Under the pieces are notes generated by a model that did not search any database, was not told the DNA's origin, and saw only the letters and a program-made list of their open reading frames with translations. A stretch of 5,256 nucleotides of DNA, taken from the NCBI RefSeq assembly GCF_937875145.1, contig NZ_CALNCS010000173.1:1-5256 (forward strand), written 5' to 3'. The position numbers and the translations under genes were made by a program. This document shows positions 1 to 5,230 of the stretch, piece by piece. The DNA is from Alkalibaculum bacchi. Its GTDB lineage: Bacteria > Bacillota > Clostridia > Eubacteriales > Alkalibacteraceae. Each line of letters begins with the position of its first letter. Positions within the stretch are counted from its first letter, which is position 1.

Positions 1-337
1 GATTATTGTGTCCTATCTATGCTGTTTTACTGAAGAATATCTCGTCCCCTAACAATATTCACGTCAAAATGCAAAACGGATTGCAACCGCTTTGCATGAA
101 AGAGGGTATGTCAAAATAACTAAGGATAAAAAAGACGCGAGGGCGTTACGAATTAAGCTTAATCCAAAATGTACAGAATACTTTAAAAAACGGGAGAAAA
201 GGGAAATAGAATTTCTTGAAAAACTCTTTACCGGATTTGATGTCGAATTGACACAAAGCATTTACAAAGGATTTATTAGATTGGAACAAAATATTAAGAC
301 GATGCGATATGCCTTTATCAGAGGGCGAAACAATTGA
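1..337 (+). pseudogene. MarR-family transcriptional regulator, C-terminal fragment with in-frame stop
   Basis: This is probably the remains of a MarR-type winged-helix repressor, a small dimeric DNA-binding protein. Reading from base 2 the frame is open to a TAA at 50-52, then continues as a recognisable MarR half: SRQNAKRIATALHERG (end of the recognition helix region), GYVKITKDKKDARALRIKL (the beta wing, with the typical D-x-R-A of MarR proteins) and a long charged C-terminal helix containing FKKREKREIEFLEKLF. About 90 residues lie after the stop, where a full MarR protein has about 140-150. There is no ribosome binding site after the stop, so the fragment is unlikely to be made on its own. 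The final residues, from about base 300 (RYAFIRGRNN), do not look like a MarR end and overlap the next fragment in another frame, so the 3' end is probably a fusion point. The 5' part lies outside the window. The family call is fairly sure; the pseudogene call rests on one stop codon. Confidence 0.7.
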
Positions 338-524
338 AACTAGTATTGATATTAAAAAAGGCGATGTGGACATAATTGTGGAAAACGAAAATGGTACAAT
401 CGCATATCAAGGCAATGATGTGGAAAGCTGTAATTTCATGATTGAAATTGAAGAAGCAGGTACTTATACTTTTTATATTACGGGTCTTAAAGCAGGAGGG
501 AGTGTTTATTTTATAAAACAATGA
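309..524 (+). pseudogene. 3' fragment of a probable secreted lipoprotein / beta-sandwich protein
   Basis: The 71 codons give a beta-rich sequence with alternating hydrophobic residues: LSEGETIETSIDIKKGDVDI, then IVENENGTIAYQGNDV, then MIEIEEAGTYTFYITG and a final AGGSVYFIKQ. This matches the C-terminal half of small Bacillota lipoproteins of about 110-130 residues, as I remember them. Those carry an N-terminal signal peptide and lipobox cysteine, and neither is present here. No Shine-Dalgarno sequence precedes the ATG at 309, and that ATG lies inside the end of the MarR reading frame. The simplest reading is that a deletion joined the marR 3' end to the middle of a lipoprotein gene. The stop overlaps the next start as ATGA. 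The function of such proteins is unknown. A genuine short cytoplasmic protein is possible but less likely. Confidence 0.5.
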
Positions 525-718
525 AAGCTGAAAAAACAAAGAACTACATAATACAATATGTAATCTATACTTATGGATTATTTGGGTTGTTGCTTTTAAC
601 ATTAGGTGGTATAGCAATAGTATTATTGCATTCGTTATTTGCACTATTGATGACCTCATCAAATTCAAGACCTTTTGACATTTGGACTGAGGTAATTGTT
701 ATGCCCTTCTTGAGGTGA
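521..718 (+). CDS. Small membrane protein, possibly a truncated larger one
   Basis: A 65-codon frame starts at an ATG overlapping the previous stop (ATGA). It has a short basic N-terminus (MKAEKTKNY), then a long hydrophobic stretch from about residue 10 to 46 containing GLFGLLLLTLGGIAIVLLHS, enough for one long or two short membrane helices. The polar tail is SSNSRPFDIWTEVIVMPFLR. There is no clear Shine-Dalgarno sequence, so translation would depend on coupling to the fragment upstream, which itself looks broken. The start (basic residues, then a Tyr/Gly/Leu-rich helix) resembles the first helix of polytopic membrane proteins such as CPBP-type intramembrane proteases. That is only a resemblance, and no catalytic motif is present. 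It could be the N-terminal stub of such a protein, an intact small membrane protein, or non-coding. No function is assigned. Confidence 0.35.
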   Translation: MKAEKTKNYIIQYVIYTYGLFGLLLLTLGGIAIVLLHSLFALLMTSSNSRPFDIWTEVIVMPFLR

Positions 719-767
719 TGCTGATTTCATAGTATACTTTGCTGCCGGGACTGCAGACTGAGATTTC

Positions 768-802
768 TTGATAGGTTGATATTTAAATTTTATTGATATA
801 AG
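768..802 (+). promoter_or_regulatory. Possible weak promoter for the araC-type fragment
   Basis: Two arrangements are possible. One pairs TTGATA at 768-773 with TATTGA at 791-796 (17-base spacer). The other pairs TTGATA at 776-781 with TATAAG at 797-802 (15-base spacer). Neither is strong. The location, about 75-100 bases before the AraC-type start and in an AT-rich gap, fits a sigma-A promoter. Confidence 0.3.
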
Positions 803-846
803 TTTACAAAGGAAGGCATCGATAGCGAGGATTAATTTAACTTGCT

Positions 847-864
847 ATAGTAAGATTTTACTAT
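847..864 (+). promoter_or_regulatory. Perfect inverted repeat next to the ribosome binding site
   Basis: ATAGTAA at 847-853 and TTACTAT at 858-864 are perfect 7-base arms around a 4-base centre (gatt). The right arm ends one base before the GAGGTG ribosome binding site (865-870) of the AraC-type fragment. It could be an operator for a dimeric regulator, or an RNA hairpin affecting translation start. The stem is AT-rich, so an operator is the more natural reading. No T-run follows, so it is not a terminator. Confidence 0.4.
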
Positions 865-875
865 GAGGTGAAGAA

Positions 876-1133
876 ATGGAGTGGCTAAAGAATTTGAGCA
901 ACGCCATTAATTACATTGAAGACAACTTAGCCGAAGCGATTTCCTATGAAGAAGCAGCAAAAATTGCGTGTTGCTCCACCTATAATTTTCAGCGAATGTT
1001 TTCCTATGTGGCTGGTATTTCATTGTCAGAATATATCCGACGCAGGAGAATGACACAAGCGGCATTTGAATTGCAGTGGGAAATATTTTCTCTCTTAGGG
1101 CAAAACGGTGTTGAGTGGATAAGATTACAGTGA
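876..1133 (+). pseudogene. AraC-family transcriptional regulator, truncated after the first HTH
   Basis: The start is well supported: GAGGTG at 865-870 lies 5 bases before the ATG. Residues 1-68 are a clear AraC/XylS DNA-binding half: INYIEDNL, then EAISYEEAAKIACCSTYNFQRMF (first HTH, about residues 20-43), AGISLSEYIRRRRMTQAAFEL (the linker helix, about 47-67). AraC proteins then carry a second HTH (usually with a Y-x-S-x-x-x-F-x-R-x-F motif), which is missing. After FELQ the sequence changes to WEIFSLLGQNGVEWIRLQ and stops at 85 residues. Proteins with this N-terminus are usually 250-300 residues with a C-terminal GyrI-like effector domain. WEIF-x-x-x-G recalls a segment of such domains, so a large internal deletion that joined the first HTH to part of that domain is possible but unproven. 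With one HTH it is unlikely to work as a normal regulator. Confidence 0.75.
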
Positions 1134-1186
1134 AAAAGCACGGGCCAGAGGAATAGGCATAAATGTTGGTGAGGGGATAAATTACT

Positions 1187-1705
1187 ATGATAGAAAAACT
1201 AAAAATTCAAGATTTCGATACAATATATGACCTAATGGAAATGAGTTTTCCAGGTGATGAATATAGAACCTACGATGAGCAAAAAGCACTGCTTAATAAC
1301 CCTGCCTATTCTATTTATGTGTTGTATAATGAATCTCAAGGCATTAATGCTTTTATTGCGGTTTGGGAATTTAATAAATTTGCTTACATCGAGCATTTTG
1401 TTGTAAATCCTGAACATAGAAATGGTGGAATTGGAGCATATATACTGAATGAACTGGTAGAACTGCTTAGTAAGACTGTTTGTCTGGAAGTTGAGCCGCC
1501 AGAAACAGAAATGGCGAGCAGGCGTATTGGCTTCTACAAGCGAAACAGTTTTTTCCTTAACGGATATCCATATATGCAACCTCCAATATCTCAAGGAAAG
1601 AAGGCCATTCCGTTGTTCATCATGACTTCAGGTAGCAAAGTGGATGAGGACATGTTTGAGCATATAAAAGGCACTTTGTATACAAAGGTGTATAAATATA
1701 TATAA
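1187..1705 (+). CDS. GNAT-family N-acetyltransferase
   Basis: This encodes a 172-residue cytoplasmic acyltransferase of the GNAT fold, which moves an acetyl group from acetyl-CoA to an amine; the substrate is not known. The acetyl-CoA binding motif A is clear at about residues 68-90: IEHFVVNPEHRNGGIGAYIL, with R78-N-G-G81-I-G83 fitting the R/Q-x-x-G-x-G/A pyrophosphate loop. Residues 98-125 (VCLEVEPPE, then RRIGFYKRNSFFLNGYPY) match the later strand, helix and Phe/Tyr segment of the fold. The length is normal for the family and there is no sign of damage. The start is the ATG 10 bases after GAGGGG (1171-1176), a slightly long spacing. It is the only clearly intact gene in the left half. No terminator is obvious directly after it. 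Small-molecule, antibiotic and protein substrates are all possible. Confidence 0.85.
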   Translation: MIEKLKIQDFDTIYDLMEMSFPGDEYRTYDEQKALLNNPAYSIYVLYNESQGINAFIAVWEFNKFAYIEHFVVNPEHRNGGIGAYILNELVELLSKTVCLEVEPPETEMASRRIGFYKRNSFFLNGYPYMQPPISQGKKAIPLFIMTSGSKVDEDMFEHIKGTLYTKVYKYI

Positions 1706-1791
1706 GCATAAAATTTCATCTTTTGGCTGTGGACGATCAACACAAAGAAAAAACTCCTCACTGTTCCTTGAGATATTGTTAAAAATATATT

Positions 1792-1869
1792 CTATTGTCT
1801 TTCTGATATAAGAAGTTCAATTTCATCTTCGGTTGGTAGATGATAAGGCAACTGTTTCAGAGATATACC
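1792..1869 (-). pseudogene. Possible C-terminal remnant of an unidentified gene
   Basis: On the minus strand, 25 codons before a TAG read as a protein-like tail: ISLKQLPYHLPTEDEIELLI followed by SERQ. A proline-rich hinge followed by an acidic amphipathic helix is typical of a real protein end. Just upstream (minus direction, about 1880-1861) another frame reads LGGKVYL before a stop, and a single frameshift would join the two as LGGKVYL-KQLPYHLP. There is no start codon or ribosome binding site. I do not recognise the family. It may simply be chance. Confidence 0.2.
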
Positions 1870-1982
1870 TTACCACCAAGGGGGCAATATCTATTTACAG
1901 CATCTTTTTTGTATCCTCAAGGCATGTTGAGTGTATAATAATGATGGCGAATAGAGGCTCTGAGGGCAAATGAGGCGGGCAA

Positions 1983-2000
1983 ACCACTATATGTAGTGGT
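1983..2000. repeat. Perfect 7-bp hairpin / palindrome
   Basis: ACCACTA at 1983-1989 and TAGTGGT at 1994-2000 form a perfect stem with a 4-base loop (TATG). No T-run follows, so it is not itself a terminator. It sits 16 bases before a larger compound hairpin and after a G-rich stretch (GAGGCGGGC, 1972-1980). Hairpins of this kind occur at operators and next to nick sites in transfer origins. Which applies here cannot be decided. Confidence 0.55.
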
Positions 2001-2015
2001 CTTGGAACTAAAAAT

Positions 2016-2066
2016 AGGCAAAAAATGAGCTGAAAAAGTGCAATTTTCAGCCCGTTTTTTTTGCCT
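2016..2066. terminator. Compound hairpin with T8 run, possible bidirectional terminator
   Basis: The inner stem is GCTGAAAA (2029-2036) paired with TTTTCAGC (2044-2051), with a 7-base loop. Eight T follow at 2055-2062 after CCG. An outer pair, AGGCAAAAAA (2016-2025) with TTTTTTGCCT (2057-2066), is also perfect over 10 bases. On the minus strand the same stem is followed after three bases by a run of six T. It could therefore stop transcription in both directions, though no complete gene ends close to it on either side. The nested arms also fit an element-associated structure. Confidence 0.55.
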
Positions 2067-2221
2067 GATTTATAGATGACATCGAGCACATAGGGGTAAA
2101 GCTCACAGATGGGGGAGGAGGTTCTGACAGAAATAATGCGAATTGACGGGTAAGATTTTCTTCGTTTTTTTGATATGCAGAAGTAAATAACCTTTAACAT
2201 TGCATTTTTGTAGTCTGGCTT

Positions 2222-2261
2222 TACGAATAAATTTTCATCTTGATTACCCAAAAAATTCGTA
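2222..2261 (+). promoter_or_regulatory. Inverted half-sites around the promoter, candidate operator
   Basis: TACGAAT at 2222-2228 and ATTCGTA at 2255-2261 are perfect inverted copies. The left copy lies upstream of the proposed -35 box, and the right copy fills the spacer just before the -10 box. Their centres are 33 bases apart, about three helical turns, which would put them on the same face of the DNA. An autoregulating HTH protein is an obvious candidate ligand because the next gene encodes one. A 7-base match in AT-rich DNA can occur by chance. Confidence 0.35.
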
Positions 2262-2268
2262 TTATGAT
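2240..2268 (+). promoter_or_regulatory. Sigma-A-like promoter for the HTH/ATPase pair
   Basis: TTGATT at 2240-2245 (-35) and TATGAT at 2263-2268 (-10) are separated by exactly 17 bases. Transcription would start at about 2275, giving a very short leader with the ribosome binding site almost at the 5' end. It is the best promoter match in the window. Confidence 0.55.
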
Positions 2269-2278
2269 AGATGCATAT

Positions 2279-2284
2279 AGGAGG
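2279..2284 (+). promoter_or_regulatory. Ribosome binding site that decides the start
   Basis: AGGAGG lies 8 bases before the ATG at 2293. A GTG at 2284-2286 is also in frame but overlaps this site, so it cannot be the start. The protein therefore begins MLARSDLEII. Confidence 0.85.
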
Positions 2285-2292
2285 TGCTAAAT

Positions 2293-3345
2293 ATGCTGGC
2301 AAGATCAGATTTAGAAATTATTGAGCAGCACGTCGATGAAAAATATTTCGATAAAGACAAACTGGTTAAGTATCTCAGTATGCACTCTATCGTAGGAAGC
2401 GAGATTTTTTCATACTGCGATAAAAGAGTTGGACGTGATGGTTCTACTTCTTATTCTAATTGGTTGGACGATAAATATGGGTATAAGCCATTGCCTGTTG
2501 CAAACTTTATTCGTAGAATACCTTTTTATTTCTATGTAAACGATTATTCGGATAATCACGTAGGCGATTTACATTGTCTTATTTCAGGGATTATTCGAGA
2601 TGATAAAGATGAAAAGGCTTTAGAGAAGCTATACCAATCACTTGAATACATGCTATATGAGAAGAAACTTTCATTGACAGATATATTCTGCTATATAGTG
2701 GACCAGACACATCATGTAAGCAATGCAGAGATGTTTTTTCAATGGAAACATTATCTACAATTGTGTGACGAATTAGGAAGTAGTGATTATCTACCGAACT
2801 GCTTTATAACAAGCTATAACGAGGTATTAGAGAAAAAAGGACTTTCTCCTATCATTTATGAAATCAGCGAAATAGGGATAGGTGAAGTGAGTTGGCGTAC
2901 AGGAACACAGATTGAGTTTGAAGGCACTTTCCCCTGCGATCGTAGTGGGCAGCCTATCATGAAATGGATTGGTCTACAAGTTAAAAACGCAAGAAATATT
3001 ACTTGCTCGCAGGACAAGTCAAGTCGTGGACGGCTATTCGTGGAACTCACTCCTAGCACAACAATTCATGCGCTCAACTGTTATAACAACAAGGATGATG
3101 AGGATTGCTGGTATCAAATTTATGCAGGACCGCAAACTATGGAATTTGATTATGAAATTCTGAAGGTTAGCCGAAAACGTCTTAAATATACCCAACAAGA
3201 TGTGGCGAATGCAATTGGGGCTACTGTCCGCACATATCAGAAATGGGAAAATGGAGAAACCACACCAGACGGGCATTACCTGCTGAGACTTTTGAACTGG
3301 CTCGATATTCGTGATATTCAAGATGTTGTACGATATACAGAATAG
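2293..3345 (+). CDS. Protein with C-terminal XRE-type helix-turn-helix and unrecognised N-terminal region
   Basis: This 350-residue soluble protein has an unusual layout, with the DNA-binding domain at the C-terminus. Residues about 287-340 form a Cro/C1-type domain: SRKRLKYTQQDVANAIG (helices 1-2), then TVRTYQKWENGETTP (recognition helix and following loop). Residues 1-190 are mostly helical and charged, containing NWLDDKYGYKPLPVANFIRR and EKALEKLYQSLEYMLYEKKL. Residues about 195-285 look beta-rich (IGEVSWRTGTQIEFEGTF, RGRLFVELTPST, CWYQIYAGPQTMEF) and could be a sensing or dimerisation domain. I do not recognise the region before the HTH and see no catalytic motif. No membrane helix or signal peptide is visible. 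It is followed after 76 bases by an ATPase gene in the same direction. By inference it controls this pair and may sense a signal through its N-terminal part. The HTH call is firm; the role is not. Confidence 0.85.
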   Translation: MLARSDLEIIEQHVDEKYFDKDKLVKYLSMHSIVGSEIFSYCDKRVGRDGSTSYSNWLDDKYGYKPLPVANFIRRIPFYFYVNDYSDNHVGDLHCLISGIIRDDKDEKALEKLYQSLEYMLYEKKLSLTDIFCYIVDQTHHVSNAEMFFQWKHYLQLCDELGSSDYLPNCFITSYNEVLEKKGLSPIIYEISEIGIGEVSWRTGTQIEFEGTFPCDRSGQPIMKWIGLQVKNARNITCSQDKSSRGRLFVELTPSTTIHALNCYNNKDDEDCWYQIYAGPQTMEFDYEILKVSRKRLKYTQQDVANAIGATVRTYQKWENGETTPDGHYLLRLLNWLDIRDIQDVVRYTE

Positions 3346-3363
3346 CTCTGTAACGCTAAAATA

Positions 3364-3399
3364 ACATTTTGTGGTAAGATTATCTTGGAGAGAAAATGT
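3364..3399 (+). promoter_or_regulatory. Nested inverted repeats in the intergenic gap, candidate operator
   Basis: Outer arms ACATTTT (3364-3370) and AAAATGT (3393-3399) surround inner arms AAGAT (3376-3380) and ATCTT (3382-3386). The two pairs share nearly the same centre (3381.5 and 3381). The inner pair has only a 1-base centre, so it cannot fold as an RNA hairpin and a protein-binding site is more likely. No T-run follows. It lies between the HTH and ATPase genes, 12 bases before the ATPase ribosome binding site. Confidence 0.4.
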
Positions 3400-3421
3400 A
3401 TTATTAATATGAGGTGACAAT

Positions 3422-5230
3422 ATGGAATTGATATATATATGGATCAATAGAAGTAAAAATGGATTTATTACTAGCCAGGGATTTAATTTTTATGGAGAAC
3501 ATCAATTTACTTTGCAGATTGCGCCAGACGCACACCAATATACGCTATCATATAAAGATATGTCACCGCAGGTGGGGTCTACACTTTACGATAACGGTTG
3601 CATAAGAAACATTACAGCATTAGTTGGAGAAAATGGGTCAGGGAAAACCACTCTGCTAAAATGCATATATGCAAATCAATGCCTTCCGCGTCATAACGGA
3701 GATAAACCAGGATATGAGAAAATGTATGAAGAAGAATATGAAACTGATAAAAAAATTCTCGTATATCGATTCGGTAAAAATATGGAAATCTATCACAATT
3801 TGGAACCTGATAAACTTGATAACAAGACTCCTTTTTCTGCTCATAGTATGAATGAAGTTGAATTTGATAAAAGAGAACAATTATTAAACATACTGGAACA
3901 ACAAACAATTATATATCTTTCTAACAGTATGTATACTTCCGACTTTAACGGATATCAGACTCATGGGATGGTTAACAAAATAAGTCTAACCGCTGATTCG
4001 CTAAAAACCATAGCAGGAAATTTTTATAGAAAGACTGTACAATATCCTCGAGGCTTAATTGAAAACAATTATTTTAATAATCTTCAAGCGCTCTTAATTA
4101 AAAATAAGTCTGTGCAAGATTTTCAGCAGATATGTGATATTTTATATTATCACAATCTCTGTTCAAATAGGTTAGAAACCTCATATGTTTCTAAGGTGTG
4201 CAAAGACTTATATGTAAATTTTAAGAGTGTTATACGGCTGATCGAGAAAATTGACGGATATACCAACATTGCACAAGATGGTATTAAGTCAGATAATCTA
4301 AATATAGTTAGGCTATCTGAAAAGGCCAAAGAATTTCTACGTTGGTGCTCAAATATTCCAATAGAAATTCGAAGGAATGCGTGTGCTACGCTATATCTAA
4401 ATTTGATATTTGAGATGTATTATTGTTGGGACAATATTACCATTGAAAAATTCTATATAAACGCGCTTTCCGATTTTACTGCAACAATAGAAACGATAAT
4501 AGAGTGTTATAAAACGCAGCCAGAAAATAATCCAGAACAAGCAGCTTACTATACAAATGGGTTTCATGAAATAAATGAAATGCTCGAGATTTTACAAGAG
4601 TGCGAAAAAATATATAGCGATGTTCCAGTAGAAGATTTGGCCCACCGTTTTGATAAGGTAGTCTCATACAATAGCAATCGCCAAACTTACTTACGCTTTT
4701 GTTCATTTATTGACTCATTAACTCGCAGCAATTCATCTGTGTTACTGAAATATATAAATATCGATAACCTTTACATGTCATCAGGTGAACGCGCATATCA
4801 AAACTTCTTTTCATGGCTAAATCTGCTTCCGTTTTTTGATGAATTTATTGAAGGTCAATCGATCCGGATTAGAGATAGCATTCTGTTATTAATTGATGAG
4901 ATTGACCTGTATATGCATCCGGAATGGCAGAGGAAGTCGGTAGCAATACTATTTGATGAACTCTCAAGGCAGTATTTGGGAAAGGAAATCCAAATTATTA
5001 TATCTACACATTCACCACTTGTACTATCGGATATTCCTAAGCAAAACACAATTTATTTACGAGCTCAAAATAGAAAATGCAATTTGGTTGATAACGAGTC
5101 ACGATCTCAAACTTTTGGGACCAACATTCATACTCTTTTAAATGATGCATTTTTTATGAGAAGCACAATGGGGGAATACGCGCAGGAGAAGATTAAAAGA
5201 GCTAGCGTTAGTTTACGAGTTATAAGATAA
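3422..5230 (+). CDS. AAA/ABC-like ATPase with large helical insertion, candidate defence ATPase
   Basis: This is a 602-residue soluble ATPase. Walker A is G69-ENGSGK-T76, within ITALVGENGSGKTTLLKCIY. An ABC-like signature, MSSGERAYQNF, lies at about 452-462. Walker B is ILLLIDEID (487-495) with catalytic E493, followed by LYMHPEWQ as the D-loop region, and the H-loop is ISTHSP with H530. About 375 residues separate Walker A from the signature. This stretch is mostly helical and has no CxxC zinc hook, so it is not Rad50. Only 72 residues follow the H-loop, leaving no room for the TOPRIM nuclease of OLD proteins. The start is the ATG 5 bases after GAGGTG (3411-3416). The N-terminus (MELIYIWI, then GFNF before the P-loop) recalls AAA ATPases often found in defence loci, including PtuA-like ones; this is from memory. 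The end, RASVSLRVIR, looks irregular after GEYAQEKIK, so C-terminal truncation is possible. It is probably expressed with the HTH gene. ATP use is near certain; a defence role is inferred. Confidence 0.88.
   Translation: MELIYIWINRSKNGFITSQGFNFYGEHQFTLQIAPDAHQYTLSYKDMSPQVGSTLYDNGCIRNITALVGENGSGKTTLLKCIYANQCLPRHNGDKPGYEKMYEEEYETDKKILVYRFGKNMEIYHNLEPDKLDNKTPFSAHSMNEVEFDKREQLLNILEQQTIIYLSNSMYTSDFNGYQTHGMVNKISLTADSLKTIAGNFYRKTVQYPRGLIENNYFNNLQALLIKNKSVQDFQQICDILYYHNLCSNRLETSYVSKVCKDLYVNFKSVIRLIEKIDGYTNIAQDGIKSDNLNIVRLSEKAKEFLRWCSNIPIEIRRNACATLYLNLIFEMYYCWDNITIEKFYINALSDFTATIETIIECYKTQPENNPEQAAYYTNGFHEINEMLEILQECEKIYSDVPVEDLAHRFDKVVSYNSNRQTYLRFCSFIDSLTRSNSSVLLKYINIDNLYMSSGERAYQNFFSWLNLLPFFDEFIEGQSIRIRDSILLLIDEIDLYMHPEWQRKSVAILFDELSRQYLGKEIQIIISTHSPLVLSDIPKQNTIYLRAQNRKCNLVDNESRSQTFGTNIHTLLNDAFFMRSTMGEYAQEKIKRASVSLRVIR

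Larger units (their letters stand above)
1706..2292. other. 587-base gene-poor region
   Basis: No convincing protein-coding gene is seen on either strand. From 1706 to about 1900 the sequence is plain AT-rich, with a possible minus-strand gene remnant and a repeated 10-mer (ATTTCATCTT at 1713-1722 and 1820-1829). From about 1930 to 2150 the base composition becomes more G-rich, with two hairpins, a G-rich run (2111-2121) and tiny reading frames only. From 2220 to 2292 lie the promoter and ribosome binding site of the next gene. A long open frame on the minus strand across 1895-2302 would start inside that gene and antisense its promoter and both hairpins, so it is not called. The composition change and hairpins suggest that part of this gap came from a mobile element. 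Confidence 0.6.

Noticed and set aside
1713..1829. Repeat of ATTTCATCTT as a site-specific recombination pair
   Set aside because: The match is only 10 bases, AT-rich, with no integrase gene nearby, so chance is the better explanation.
2284..2292. GTG start for the HTH gene, adding three residues
   Set aside because: The GTG overlaps the AGGAGG ribosome binding site; the ATG at 2293 has ideal spacing.
1895..2302. 135-codon open frame on the minus strand
   Set aside because: It starts inside the HTH gene, runs antisense through its promoter and through both hairpins, has odd Pro/Cys/Ile-rich composition and no ribosome binding site.
3034..3447. Minus-strand 137-codon frame across the end of the HTH gene
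   Set aside because: It is the shadow of a well-supported + strand gene and covers its stop and the intergenic gap.
3422..5230. Rad50/SMC-type or OLD-type nuclease ATPase
   Set aside because: There is no CxxC zinc hook in the insertion and no TOPRIM domain after the H-loop.
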